Shown: positions 37,601-51,800 of the stretch, piece by piece
Position numbering within the stretch: the first letter of the stretch is position 1
How the letters are laid out: every line of letters starts with the position of its first letter
Assembly: GCA_036245525.1 (NCBI GenBank)
Contig: BTPG01000007.1
Span: 124,833,815-124,897,814, forward strand
Length of the DNA stretch: 64,000 bases
Source of the DNA: Semisulcospira habei
Taxonomy: Eukaryota; Mollusca; Gastropoda; Semisulcospiridae
Reading direction: 5' to 3'
The notes under the pieces: generated by a model
Databases searched by the model: none
Told to the model about the DNA's origin: nothing
What the model saw: only the letters and a program-made list of their open reading frames with translations
Translations under genes and position numbers: made by a program

Positions 37601-40600
37601 TAGTGCCAGAATAGCTTGGCGCCTCTAGGCGCCAAGCTATTCTGGCACTACCCTTGAACTAAAGCCATTGGTCTATATCCTTATCTGTAAATACTATAAT
37701 GTAGCTTGCATATGGCAGTGTACAAATTTGAAGCCTTTAGCCTCAGTATGATATGGGTTAAACTATCATGGTCGATCTGTCTCAAGAATTGTAATGCAGT
37801 CTTCAGAGGATAACTCCAAAATGTGGGCATTTCGTACCTCGGGCACAATGAGTTAAGAACCCGTTTTCACAATTCTGTGTGCATAAGGGGTTTGATGCGT
37901 GTTTGTGTATTGTATTCTATTGTATTGTATTGTAGGCGTCTCCGCGGCGCATATAATTATCATCTATTTCATGATGCTCACGGTGCCTCGGGTTTGGAAG
38001 GGGGAGCTATGAAAGCCTGATGCCACTATGCGCTACGTGCAAGACTCCACCCTGCTATTGAAGGCCCACTACCGCCATAACTGCTCAAAGATATAATACA
38101 CTTCTGTAACAGATGGTTAAGAAACGCTACACACAGGTCTGATTATGGGTTCATTTAGACCCAGGAGAATCCAGTTCAGCACACGTCTTTATATCAAGGA
38201 ACCTGACAATGACTCCACTCCGTTCCTAGAAAAACAACGCTTCAGTATGAGACACAGCTAAAAATAGATTGACACTAACGGCTGCGCAGAATAAATAAGT
38301 GCGATTACTTGTGTGCTTTTGCTGCGTGTCCAAACTGCTGTGATAATTCATTAGGCGTGTCGACAAGGCATAACAAACACAAATGGTGCTGAAATGTGTC
38401 TTCAAATTTATGCGTAATGGTACTTGAACTTCGGTGCATGCAGTACTGCATATTTCCGTTTCCATTCCACCGGCCCTAATGGGCCTACTCCTTTCGAGAT
38501 TGGGATTTTTTTAAGTGCACACTTGATGGTTATGCCGAGTATAACCAAGTATAAGGAAAAATCCACATCCCATTCCTACCCACCTGGGGGTGCGAACCCG
38601 GGAGCTTACGACTGCCAACGCAACATTTTATACACTCTGTCCCCACACGTGTACGTGTGTGTACGTGTGTGTGTGTGTGTCCGTACGCACGTGTACGTGC
38701 GCAGTACACAATCACAAGTCATTATTTTTTATCTGAAGTGACATGCAGCTCTGTAGTTTTAAAAGATTGATTGATTGATTGATTGTACATTGCTTAACGT
38801 CCCGACAGCAACAAGGCTTTCTCAAGACGTGCCTGCACTGCTTGTGAAAAAAAAATGAACAGAACATTGAATGTATGTCGCCAGCCGGTCAAATACATTA
38901 AATAAACCTAACACATGGGGCCTAAATAAAGCTAAGACCATTTAGCAACAAACATCCAATATCAAGAGCTACAGGCAGTGCAGACAGTAGGGAGAGTTTG
39001 AAAAAGGCAAATACAGGTGAATGGACAAAGGGTAGACAGAAACACATGCCCCAGAATAGAGAGAAAAACCCACCCTGTGGGGCTGACCAGGGTGACCCTG
39101 GGAACTAAAAAATACCTAACCCCACCCAAGTCCCCCAGGGCAGACCCGGGTGGGGGTAGTTTTAAAAGAAGTAGGTGCCAGAATGAAAAATGACTTACAT
39201 GCTCAGCACTTCATCTCATGGAACATTCATTCTCTCTCTCTCTGTCTGCCAGCTTTAGTGCCAATGATCACAGATTATTTTTCTAAAATATTTGTTAGTT
39301 CAAACCAAACAGCTCCAGCTGCCAAGGAACATGAGTACGAAGTGGTTTCAGCAAGAGACATAGATCCTCATGAGCCCCCGCAAGTGCAGGGGCTTATGAG
39401 GATCTATGTCCCTTGCAGTTGGATCGTGTTTAGTTTTTCTCGGCTGTGAAGGGGTTAATATGCATGCCAGCCTTACCGGTTGGTTAACCTTTACAAATAT
39501 CTGTAATGAATGTCATTTAACCAAGGACTGATCATGCAAAACATTATCTCACTGTTGGGAAAATCAACTCTGTCAATTAGTCAGCCTGACTTTGATCCCT
39601 CAGTGACAAGTTCCCTGTGTCCAGTGTTACATTGGGTGATAAATGGTCAAAAGCATTCGTTGTGAACTGTGGAAAATACACCTCGCAAAAATTTAGCTCT
39701 TGCACACGCAGCCACCGGTACTGTTTACAACTCTGGTGGCTGTAATAATAATAGTAATAAATATGTATATTTTTAAGGCACCTCTACTGGTGGAAAAGCT
39801 GGACAGTACAGCCATTGCGTATGGGATGGAAATCAGTGCAGAGAAGACCAAACTGATGACAAATAACACCAGTGGCATTGGCACTGACATGATTGGAAGC
39901 CAAAAACTGTAAACAGTTAATAAATTCAAATACATAGGAGCCATTGTGACAGATGAGGGATCAAAACCAGAAATACTGTCCAGGACTGCGCAGACAACAA
40001 CAGCACTGACAAGATTGAAGACCATATGGAAGGACAGAAACATCACGCTCTGCTCCAAGATCAGACTGATGCGCTCCTTAGTCATCTCAGTGTTCTTGTA
40101 TGCCTTTGAGTCATGGACCCTCACAGCAGACCTTGAAAGGAGGATACAAGCCACTGAAATGAGATGTTTTCGAAGGCTGCTTGGCATTTCATACAGAGAT
40201 CACATCACGAACGAGGCAGTGGGAAGCAGAATCAGGCAAGCCATCGGGCCCTATGAAGACCTATTAGCCATTATGAAAAAACGCAAACTGAAGTGGTATG
40301 GGCATGTCACGCGTTCAGCAGGGCTTGCCAAAACAATCCTGCAAGGCACTGTGCAAGGAGGACGAAGGAGAGGAAGACAGAGAAAAAGATGGGAGGACAA
40401 TATCTCAGAGTGGACAGGACTGAGGCTGGGCGATACGCTAATGGCAGAGAACAGAGGGGAATGGAGGGAGCTGGTTGCCAAGTCATCAGTGGTGCCCCAA
40501 CGGTCGGCAAGACTACGGGATATAGATAGATAGATACTTTAAATAAAAAAGTTCAAGGCGCTGTGCAAATGACATACTAACATACATGCACCTTGCATTC

Positions 40601-42735
40601 TAACACACACACACACATATGTATGTGTGTGTGTGTGTGTGTGTGTTTGTGTGTGTATATATATATATATTATATAGTGTGTGTGTGTTACAGTGAATGT
40701 GTGAAGTCAGTGATTTCAGGGAATCACTAAATGGTTTAGTGATTTCATGAAATCACTGGGGGACACAGGGATTTCATAAAATCACTTAAATATTCGGTGA
40801 TCTCGTGAAATCACTAATCATTGTATTCATTGATATTTTAAAAATTTCTCACACACACACACATGGAGACAAAAGCCTCAGAGTGGGTTACCTACCATTT
40901 TATGTGAAAATGGGTTCGTATATTTCTATTTATTCCAGGGCTCTGAAATTAATGCAAATGTTTAGAACTCACCTTATAACTAAGCTCTATACTTAAAATA
41001 AAATAGACATTTTCTAGAAACAGAGCCACTGGATGGAGAAAAAATGGGTTTCTACCAATAAAGTGGGTGCCTCTCACACAAAAACTGGCATTACAGTGAA
41101 AGTTGGTGTCGTTTCAAATCATTCATTTAAGCATGGACAAATTAGGCGTCTGTATTAAGGTAAAGTATTCCTTCTTTTTCCTGCATTAGAAATGTCAAAA
41201 GCACAATGACACAACACACAATGAACAAATACCTCACTAAACATACCTCTGGTTGATTTTATTATAATTGTTTGGGTGAGGTGGCGGCGGGGGGGTGGGG
41301 GGGGTGGGGGGGGGGGGTGGGGGGGGGGGGGGGGGGGGGGGGAGGTCATCACTTTTGGTTTTATAGAGCAGCAAGTCTCTCTTATGAATGAAAAAATTTC
41401 AGTATTAGTTGAATCAGTAGGTCATTTCAGAGGTGCGCACCAAGTTTCACGTTGATGCACTCGCAAATACACATTTGGAGTGCACCAGTTGGGTCCAGTT
41501 GGCCAAGTCCCCCATTCCACACTATAGGTGCACGGTATTACCGTATACCGGTATTATATCGGTTTGGAAGCCTCTCGATACAGTATACCGGTACGGTCCG
41601 GGAAGGGTCGGTATACCGCGAATTGCAATAGAAAACGAAAGTAAACTTCTTTTTATAAACCGAAAGTAAACGTTTTTTCCTAGAACAAAGAGGCAGATCC
41701 GTGAAAGTGCGGCAGACAAAGGCACAATGGCTGAAAGCGAGTACACGATTGTGGCAAATGCTAAAGCAAAGGCCCCTATATGGAAACACTTTGGAGTCAG
41801 AAAAAGAAAAAAATGACGGTTCGATAGTGGAGAATATGGCGGTGTGCTTGACGTGCAATGGCGATGTAAAAACTGCTGGTGGAACCTCCAACATGAACAC
41901 CCACATCAGGAGACACCATCCACAGTTATTGATTACCACACAGACGGAAACCTCAAGCTCACAGAGTGAGCAGCCCCCAAAGAAACAATAGCGCCAACAG
42001 ACCCTTGCGGGAGCTTTTCAGATCCTGGCGAAAAAGGCAAAGTATCCTACAAATTCTCCTCGTGCAAAGGCCATCACAAACCAAATTGCGCTGTTCCTCA
42101 TCAAAGATTTGCAACCTTACAAGTTGGTGGAGAGCAAGCACTTCCGAAGCCTGATTGAAGCACTCGACGACTGTTACCAGGTTCCTTCTCGTAACCACTT
42201 TTCAGAGCTGGCTATCCCTGAGATGTACAAAAACATGAAAGCCAAGGTGATTGATGACCTTCAGAAAGCCGAACAAGTAAGTTATAGTATGATACTGCAT
42301 GCGTATAAAGTTGTGCATGTTAAAGCTTTTTTCTCAATTAGCGGTTCAATGAAGGTGGGGGGGGAGGTGGGCTTCGTATATCTGTCGTCTGCAGAATCAG
42401 TCAAATAAGTCTGAAATTTTCACTTTGAAAGTCTTGATTATAATTAAATTGTCAGTCTGTCTATAACAAAGTAAGTCCTGTAAAGAAATTACAAGTGTAC
42501 TAGCACTGAAATTGAAAGGTGATATACTGATAAATCACAACGAGGATGCAAAATAATAGACGTGAGCAGGTAACTGTGACTACAGATGGATGGACCTCCA
42601 GAGCAACAGACTCCTACGTCACTGTCACTGCCGTGTTGGTGGTTGATTGACAGATGGTGAACTATGTGCTACAAACAAGACCAATGCCTGAGAGCCATAC
42701 AGGTCTCTCTCTCTCTCTCCCCGTGTGTGGTGTGT

Positions 42736-42823
<88 letters not shown>

Positions 42824-45800
42824 GTGATAAAAGCTGTAAAACAAAAAAAAAATCAACATTTAGAAACGATCGTTAGTTTTTTCTCCTTTTGTGTACATTT
42901 AAAATAACTAGAATTGATTGATTTTTTATTTCATCTGTTACAGCTGAAAACATCACCAGGGTCATCACGGAAGCAATCAAAGAATGGAAACTGCCGGGTG
43001 TGCTGGGCCTCACACTTGTGTCGGACAACGCATCAAACATGGTCAAGGCTGGAAAGCTGCTGCAATGCTATCTGCACTTGGGATGCTTTGCACACACACT
43101 CAACCTTGCAGTTCAGAAGGCGCTCAAGGTGGATGGAATCGCAGCCATATTGAGTAGAATCAGGCGGATATCTACCTTCTTTCACAGGAGTCATTTGGCT
43201 TCCAACCTTCTCCATGCAAAGGCAGAACTGCTTCAACTGAAGGCAAAAAAGCTGAAGGTTGATGTTTGTACCAGGTGGAACTCCGCCTTTGACATGCTGT
43301 CACGATTTCTGTACCTGCAGGATGCTATCGTAGCTGTGATTCGCTCCAAAGAACTGAGCTATCTCAAAGAGCGTGACATAATGAGTCTGAATGACAAGGA
43401 GGCCGCCGCCGCACATGAACTTAAAGCTTTTCTGAAACCTCTGAAGGACATGACGACCTTCATGCGCACGGAGGAGATGCCGACTTCGTCTGTGATCATG
43501 CCCCTTCTTGAGAGTCTGCTTGGCGAAAAAGGACATCTTCGCCCAAAGCCAGACAACTCCATGTCCGTCCAGCAAATGAAGGCTATCATGGCAGCAGATC
43601 TGGAGGGCCGGTATGCAGAACAGAGAGAGATGTTGCAGACGATTTCAGCTTTGGACCCGCGTTTCAAGTCTTTCTCCTACATGGCACCAGAACAACGCGA
43701 TGGCATCTTCCGCAAACTCACTGACGTCACAGTGAGCTTGCACACAAAACCCAAGACCGTTGAAGCAGTCAAAGCAGATCCTGGAACTTCAGCAGAACCT
43801 GGAACTTCAGCCACCCCCAGTCCGCCAGCTCTTGATGAGCATGCCCATGATGTTGAGGTTCTTTAGGAGATCCAAGAAAAGCATTTTGTAAAGACAGAGA
43901 GACCCGAGGATGAACGGAAGTACGAGAGCAAAGGAGCATGCCTGCTTGACTCCCTCCTGGCAGATGTCTTTGTCACACATGTCGAGCCGAGCAAGACTAC
44001 CTACCAGCAGGGATTAGTTAGTTAGTTATTTGGGTTTAACGCCGAGCAGGCGACTAAGGCCATCTCACGGCGGGATGGGTAAAAATCTGGTCAGCCAGAC
44101 TAAAAGCAAGGTCTTAAGACAAGATGTAAATATAGATTAAAAATCTCAGGCTAAAATGTCGCACATGTCTGGAAAAGAAACGTCTACAGACTCTCAAAAA
44201 AGGCAAATAAAAAAATTCACATAGTCTATGAATGCTCAGATCTTGTTAAAAATATTGCATTCTCTCAAAAAATTGAAGATTTTGTCCGGGGGAACATCCC
44301 GGAACAAAACCTTCAAGGAGTCTGCTGTGAAGTGTTTATATCTGGTGTCAATTAGGTCAGCACAATACAGCAAAAAGTGTCGAACAGAAAACTGCTCATC
44401 ACAGGCAAAACACCATGGACGCTCATCCTGTTTAAGTAAGTAAGAGTGCGTAACATATGTGTGCCCGATGTGGAGCCGAGCAAGGACAGTCTCCTCACGG
44501 CGGCTGCCGCAGCGGAAAGGTAGACTGTCAGACAACTTAGGAAGAGCTTCATGAAGCTTGTTCCCTTCCTCTTTGTCCCACTCGGACTGCCACTCGCGGG
44601 CTATGTACGCACTAATAACAGGTTTAAAATCACTATAGACAGTCTGTGTGTCAGGGACAGGGTCACTGCGGGCACTGTTGGCAGCAGAATCTGCGATTCT
44701 GTTGCCTTCGATGCCCACATGGCCTGGGACCCAAATAAAAATGATGTCGTAATATTCCTTCATCAAGTCCGCGTAGAGCTCTCTAATCTGCACCAGCAGT
44801 GGATGGTCTGTTCCCGCGCCCTGAAGGGCCTGCAGGGCAGAAAGAGAGTCAGACAGAATCAGGAAGTTCCTTTCCCGAGACTGATAGGCATGCTTGAGTG
44901 CTAGCAGAATGGCCTGCAGTTCTGCACTAAATACAGAGGAATGGTCAGGGAGACGGAGCTTAAATGGGCGTCTAGGATGGCGAGAGGACACTGCAGCCGC
45001 AGCCACTCTTCCATCCTCCGACTTGGACCCATCCGTATAAAGACGACAATAGCCAGGAAAAATTGAAAGGAGTTCATTGAGGCTCTGTTGGTATATGGCT
45101 GGTGGAGTACAATCCTTCTTGTGGGCAGTCAAGTCCAGCAAGATGTCAGGAACTGGTAGTAGCCAGGGTGGAGTGACGTGTTGCAGAGATTCCGAAACTT
45201 TGTCCAGGTCCACTCCGGCCGCCTGCAGATGAGGTCGGACACGGAAGGAAAGTGGACGGACAGCTCCCGGATGGGCATCGTAAATCTCTGCAAACGACGG
45301 GTTAAAAACACAATCATAGGCAGGATTTTCTGGATGGGCCTTCAGCTTCAGAACGTAGCTGAGCATGAGGCGGATGCGGCGGAGCCTGAGAGAAGGCTCC
45401 CCTGCCTCTGCATACAGACTAGGAACTGGAGATGTCCTGAAGGCTCCCAGACATATGCGCAGACCTTGATGGTGAACTGTGTTCAGACGCTGCAGAACAG
45501 ACTTGGAAGCCGAGCCATATACCACAGAGCCGTAATCCAGTTTGGACCGAACAAGGGCCCGGTACAGTCGAAGTAAGACGATGCGGTCTGCACCCCAGTC
45601 AGTACGACCAACGACACGAAGAATGTCGAGGGCCTTCCGACAAGAGGTTCTAAGGTAGTTAACATGGTTGCAGAAGGTCAATCTTTTGTCAAAGATGACC
45701 CCCAAAAACTTTGCCTCTTCGGCCACCTTAATTGGCACTCCAGCAATGCTCAGGCTAGGTTCTGGAAAACATTTCGTCTGGTTAGTAAAATGCACACAGA

Positions 45801-48800
45801 CTGTCTTGGAGGGCGAGAATCTGAATCCATTGAGAGACACCCACCCCTGGATTCGATCAACACACAGCTGCAAGCGCCTCTCAAGGGACGCAAGTCCTCG
45901 ACCTCGTGCACACAAAGCAAAGTCGTCCACAAACAAAGAGCATTCAGAATCATCCTTGACGGCCTTTACAATGTTATTTATTTTAATGCTAAATAAAACA
46001 GGAGATAGAATACTGCCCTGCGGGACACCCATCTCCTGTTCAAAGGAGTCGGAGAGGGTGGAGCCCACACGGACATGGAACGACCTGTTGGACAGAAAAT
46101 TGTGAATAAAAACGGGCAGATGCCCTTTAAAACCCATGTCCGACAAATCAGACATTATACCATGCTTCCAGGTAGTGTCATATGCCTTTTCAAGATCAAA
46201 GAAAATTGCATAGACATGCTGCTTGTTGACAAAAGCATCTCGGATAAAAGACTCAAAGCGGACTAGATGGTCAGTTGTACTACGGAAGCGCCGGAAACCG
46301 CACTGGAGGTCTGTGATGAGACCCTGTGACTCAAGATGCCACACCAGTCGGGCGTTGACCAAGCGTTCCATAGTTTTACATAAACATGATGTCAAAGCTA
46401 TTGGCCGGTAGTTGCCCGGGTCGGAAGGATCCTTACCCGGCTTGGGAATTGGCACAACCACAGCCTGGCGCCAAGATGGCGGAAAATGACCGGTTATCCA
46501 GATATGGTTAAAGGCCTTGAGAAGTACAAGGAGTGAATCCTCAGGCAGATGTGTTATGAGCTGATAATGGATGGTATCTAATCCAGCAGCAGAGTCAGTA
46601 CATTTCTGCATGGCTTGCTGCAATTCTGAAAACGTAAAAGGGGCATTATAGTCTTCCAAGTTATCCGATATAAAATCACAAGCACAAGATTCTCGCTTCT
46701 CCTTCTCTCTCTGGAAGAAAGGTGAATAATGCTCTGTTGAAGAATTATGGGCAATGGTGGAGGCAAGCAAATTGGCCACAGCCTTTTTATCTGTAACCAA
46801 ACTGGCACCATCTCTAAGATGGCCGACAGAAGCCGAGCCACCCCTGCCCCTAATTCTTCGAACAGCCTTCCAGACTTTTTGGGACGGAGTCCTAGAAGAT
46901 AAAGATGAGACGAAGCGTCTCCAGGAAGCACGGCGTTCACGTTTAAAAATGTAACGGGCTTTCGCCCGCTGTCTTTTAAAGGTTAAAATATTTGCTTGCG
47001 ACGGATTACGAAATGCACGTCGCTGAGCAGATTTGCGCATTGTTTGGGCCTTGCGGCACTCTTCATTGAACCATGGTACTCTCGGCTTCCGAGGGAGTGA
47101 TGTGGAAGTTCTAGGGATGGTTTCACCTGCAACCTCCAACAAAATAGAAGTAAAACAAGAAACAGGTTCTTCAGCTGACATGACCACCTCCTCTGTAAGA
47201 CGAGACTGACAGAGAGAGGCAAACAGAGACCAGTTAGCTTTCTTGAGATTCCAGCGCCCCACCGGCGAATCCTCCTCACAGCTGACCGATGACAGGACTA
47301 CTGGGAAGTGGTCACTACCACACAGGTCGTCGTGAACCTTCCAGTCAAAGTCCAGCATGAGAGAAGGATCACACACAGTGAGGTCTAGAACAGAACTAGA
47401 TCCGGAACCTGAGTTAGAGTATGTAGGTGAGCCATCGTTAAAGACACATAGGTTAAGTTGAGAAAAAACATCTTCTAACATCTGACCTCTGCCATCATAG
47501 TGGTCACTACCCCAAAGGTGAGCATGACCGTTAAAATCCCCCATGAGAATAAAGGGAGGGGGCAGTTGATCTACTAAGTTAAAAATATCATTGCTACAGA
47601 CCCGCAGTGATGGTGGCAGGTAAATACTACATATGGTTATGGTCTTTTTTAAGGTAACCCGAGCAGCGACAGCCTGAAGACAGGTGTCGATGCTAACGGG
47701 GCTACATAAAATTTGGCTACTAATGAGAAGAGCCGCTCCACCCGAGCGCCTCTCCGAATCAGAGCCTTTATGTATAACATTAAAACCATTAAAAGACACA
47801 GGGTCAGAAGTCTTCAGGTAAGTCTCCTGAAGAGATATGACTGAGGGGTTATAGAACTTGACTAAAAGACGTAATTCCTCAAAGTTAGCTCGAAAACCAC
47901 GACAATTCCACTGAAGCAAAGAGTACATGATTAGGTTTTATCTGGGGGTAAGGAGTTTTTCCCCCCTTTTTCCTTTACCTTGGAAGGAGTTGAAGAAACA
48001 GAGGGGGGCCGGCTCCCGGGCCTCCTCTGGTTCTTCGGAGAGGAAGGGGGTGGAGCTGCCGCAGCATCAGCAACAACAACTTCCACTCCCTCCATCCGCT
48101 CCTCCAGTGCAGCATATTTGTTTTGAAGGGGCACATCTGTGTTCCCCTTCTGGGCCCGTGCGCACAGCGGTCCCATAGATTTCTTAGACTTCTGGTCCTC
48201 GGCAGCGTTCCTGCCGCTAGAGTTAGCGGCCTTAGAAGGCTGACCAGAGCCAGAAGCCTTTGGAGTTGACTGACTAACAGGTTTGGGTGGGGGCTGAGGC
48301 TTAGGGGCAACAGAAGGCGGCACAACCGGATCGGCAGTGTCCGCCTTCTGCGTTCCCTGGCTCCTTGTCACCACCGGAGGAGGGTTACTCTCCAGGGGCG
48401 AGATGAGCCGAGGCTCCGCCCCCAACCAAGAAGTTGGGGTCTGACATGAAAAGTCTTTGGTGGGGCGCTTGCCTGCCACCGCTGCACTAAAAGTATACAC
48501 TGAGGTGTTAGAGGTTGGGGCAGCCGCAGCTGCACCAGGGCCTTCAACCAGTTTTTTGGCATCCAGAAAGGACAGCCCCTTCTCCACACGCACCTGCTGA
48601 ATCTTGCACTCGGATATCCAACGAGGGCATTTCTTATCCGAAGCCATATGCGCCCCCTGGCAATTCACACACAGAGGGGTGGCTGTGCAGGACTCAGCAG
48701 AGTGTGCAACGGGCGCATGAAGCCTCTGCCTGACGGCATGTCTTCTGCCCATGGCCTTACTTTTGGCACTTAAAGCACCGGAGGGGAAGAGGGACGTACT

Positions 48801-51800
48801 TTTTCACTCTCAGGGAGTAGTAACCTCCCCAGATGGTAGTAGGAGGGGTGGGGGTGCCAAACGTCAGGATGATGGTAGGGAGACGGATCTCCCCACCACC
48901 TCGCTTGGAAGCGAAGCGCCTGACGCAAGTCACCCCCTGAGACTTAAGGTTCCTTACAAGTTCATCTTCTGACAGTTCTGCCAAAGCTTGATCTTTGATT
49001 ACGCCTCTTGACGAATTCATAGTTTTGTGGGGTGTGACTTCCACAGGAGTGTCTCCGATGGAAGAGAGCCCCAGTAGCCCGCTGGAGTGTGCCCGAGTAC
49101 GGCACTCCACCAGCAAGTCACCAGACCTGAGGCGCTGGGCGTCAGGCCTGCCAACACGGCTCCTGAGGGTCTCCCCCACCAGAAAAGGATGCAGCTTGGT
49201 AACTGGTTTCTCCTTCACCTTGCTATGGACAATGAGGAAGCAAGGCCATACGGCCGACGCCTGAGGCGTCGCTTCCTCACAGTCTGAATCACTGTCATGT
49301 GCAATGTCGGTGTCTATGCGTCGTTTCTGTGCTAGTTTTGGTTTTTTGGTTTTATCCATATTATATTAGTAGAGATATTCATCCCCCGGGGGTCCCCGCC
49401 CGCCACCGAGCCCAACAAGGGAAAGTGCAACTGTCGGCGGGTCTCCAGCCGACGCACAATGGAGACTGCCCGAAAGATATACTCAAGGGGGTAAGCCCGA
49501 TTGAACCGTTTGAGCCACCGCCTTCTATCACACCGTTGAATGCAGGGGAATACTGGCGTAAAGCACCTAATCAGCAGCAGAAGCTATAGCATGGTGCTCC
49601 GTATAGCAACCCGCATGTCAACAGTGGGATAGGGCTCAACGTGACAAGAGCCGATTGACTAGGCCGGTACGACTAGCCTCCCGTTTAGGTAGAAGTCAAG
49701 GCCGAAGTGGAGTGTTGGCACCAGTGAGCCGCAGCCCAAAGGGAACCTCAGCCACCAGGATCCTCTTCTCCCCCGACACGGGTCTCCAAGCACGGCAAAC
49801 ACTTGGGATCCAAAGGACCAAAAAGTCACGAGTATTTTTAAGGACCAATCCAACATGGTACGACCTAGGTTAGCACAGCTCCTTAAAAACCGGACCAGTG
49901 AAAAGGCTGAACAACATATCTGCTGACATCAAGTCCTAATCCTGGACAAAGATGGCACCCGTCCGGTAGCCCACTCAGTCAGGGACTGAGCGGACTACCC
50001 ACCTACGCCACGTGGAGGCCGGTGCCGGGTACCTACCAGCAGGGAGCTGAAGAAGTTGAGAAGTATCGAGAGGAGAAATCGATTGGCATGGCGGAGAACC
50101 CACTCTTGTGGTGGAAACAGAATGAGTACCGCTTCCCTCTCTTGGCTAGGGTGGCGAGGATTTACCTCGCCATCCCGGCTACGAGTGTGCCCTCTGAGAG
50201 GGTGTTTTCGACAGCTGGGGACATTCTGACCAGCCAAAGGGCTACCCTGAACCCAAAGCATGTGGACAAGCTCCTCTTTCTGAAAAAGAACTTGTAAAGT
50301 CATGCACTGTTCTTTTCAGAAAGTGGAGACTGTCCTACTGATATGGCTGCCATGCCTAATCGTTTTCGTACAGTTCAATAAAAATTTAAAAAAAATAAAA
50401 AAAGCATTAAAAAAGTTTCTCTTAGTAGGAGTGTAATTTTCATTTTCTGTTGTTTTTTTTTGTTTTGTTTTGTTTTTTGTTATCCATCCAGAAAGTCTAC
50501 ATCTGTAGGTTTCATTAATGATTCAGTGGTTTTTTTTTCCCCGTAGTATTTGTTTACCTGATTTTGTATTCAAAGTGAACACTGAATAATTAAAGTTTGT
50601 TTATAAAAAAAAACGATCACTGGTGTGTTTGAGTCTGTCTTTTCTCATTTTGTTTCAACTTCTTCATGCATTCTTGTACGTACAAGTGGCCAGATTGTCA
50701 TCAAATTACATGGGATCGGGGACGGCGGTATACCGTTGGAAAATATCTTACTTACTTACGCCTGTCACCCCTACCCGGGTATAGGCCGTCGACGAGAGAC
50801 CTCCAGCAACTCCTGTCCTGTGCTTCTCCTTCGATTCTACTCCAGGTGGTTCCCAGTCTCTTGATGTCTGCTTGGAGGTCTCGACGCCAGGAGTTTCTCG
50901 GCCTACCTCTTTTCCTCTTTCCCTGGGGGTTCCATGACAATGCCTGCCTAGTGATACTGGAAGCTGGCTTTCTCAGACTGTGACCGATCCATCCCCATCT
51001 TCTTCGCCCAATTTCATTCTCTGCTGTTATCTGCTCTGTTCTCTCCCAGAGTCTGACGTTGCTGATCTTCTCTGGCCAGTGGATTTTCAAAATTCTTCTA
51101 AGGCAACTGTTCATGAAGGTCTGTACTCTGTTGACAGTGGTTTTTGTCAATCTCCATGTCTCTGCTCCATATAGGAGAACTGCTTTTACATTGGAGTTGA
51201 AAATCCGGACTTTGGTGTGTTGTGACAGCTCTCTGGAACTCCACACTTTTTTCAACTGGAGAAAGGCTGCTCTGGCTTTACCGATTCGTGCTCTGACATC
51301 TGCATCAGTGCCGCCTTTTTTGTCTATGATGCTCCCGAGATAGGTGAAGGACTCCACCTCCTCCAACGGAGTGCCAGCAAGCAAGACTGGTTCTTCCCTG
51401 GTTGCGTTCAGCCTCATTGTCTTTGTTTTCTGTTTGTGAATGGTGAGGCCCACTTGGGACGAGATGTCAGCAAGCCTCGTGGTCTTGTCCTGCATTTGTT
51501 GATGAGTGTGGGACAGTAATGCCAAGTCGTCTGCAAAATCGAGGTCGTCAAGCTGTGTCCACAGTGTCCACTGTATTCCACTTCGTCTGTGCTCTGTGGT
51601 CATCTTCATGACCCAGTCTATGGCCAGTAGGAAGAGGAACGGAGACAGCAGACACCCCTGCCTGACACCAGTTCTGACCTGGAGCTCTCTGGTGAACTGC
51701 CCTTCGTGGATCACGCGACATGTCATGCCATCATAGCTGCTCTTGATCAGGCGGACGAGCTTTGTGGGTACACCGTAGTGTCGTAGGAGTTTCCACAGAG

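Larger units (their letters stand above)
44014..50029 (-). mobile_element. I/Nimbus-like LINE, full length
   Basis: 6016 bp between perfect 16-bp duplications TACCTACCAGCAGGGA (43998-44013 and 50030-50045). The 3' end is at the left with a (TTAG)n-complement tail; the 5' UTR is about 49360-50029. It has two coding regions, ORF1 with zinc knuckles and ORF2 with endonuclease, RT and RNase H. The RNase H and knuckle-bearing ORF1 place it in the I superfamily, with mollusc Nimbus-type elements as the nearest known kind (family knowledge). Confidence 0.9.
41727..50297 (+). pseudogene. hAT transposase, BED finger and hATC, interrupted
   Basis: The BED zinc finger includes IWKHFG, CLTCNGDV and NMNTHIRRHH. 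The RNase H-like core has TTDGWTSRATDSYVTVTAV, LVSDNASNMVKAG and LGCFAHTLNLAVQKAL. The hATC dimerisation tail LLWWKQNEYRFPLLARVARI and SVPSERVFSTAGDI lies at 50034-50297. Two introns fit the frame (42277-42569 and 42703-42943); the second holds a long (GT)n. Breaks: a one-base shift in the A run near 41810, stops TAG 41989-41991, TGA 42648-42650 and TAG 43864-43866, and the 6 kb LINE at 44014. Confidence 0.9.

Noticed and set aside
38560..38640. tRNA-like sequence on the minus strand (GGGTTCGCACCC)
   Set aside because: Only a box-B-like stretch is present, with no acceptor stem or box A that I could place. Perhaps a SINE scrap.
42662..42907. Open frames made of Cys-Val or His-Thr repeats
   Set aside because: Translation of the (GT)n microsatellite in the hAT intron.
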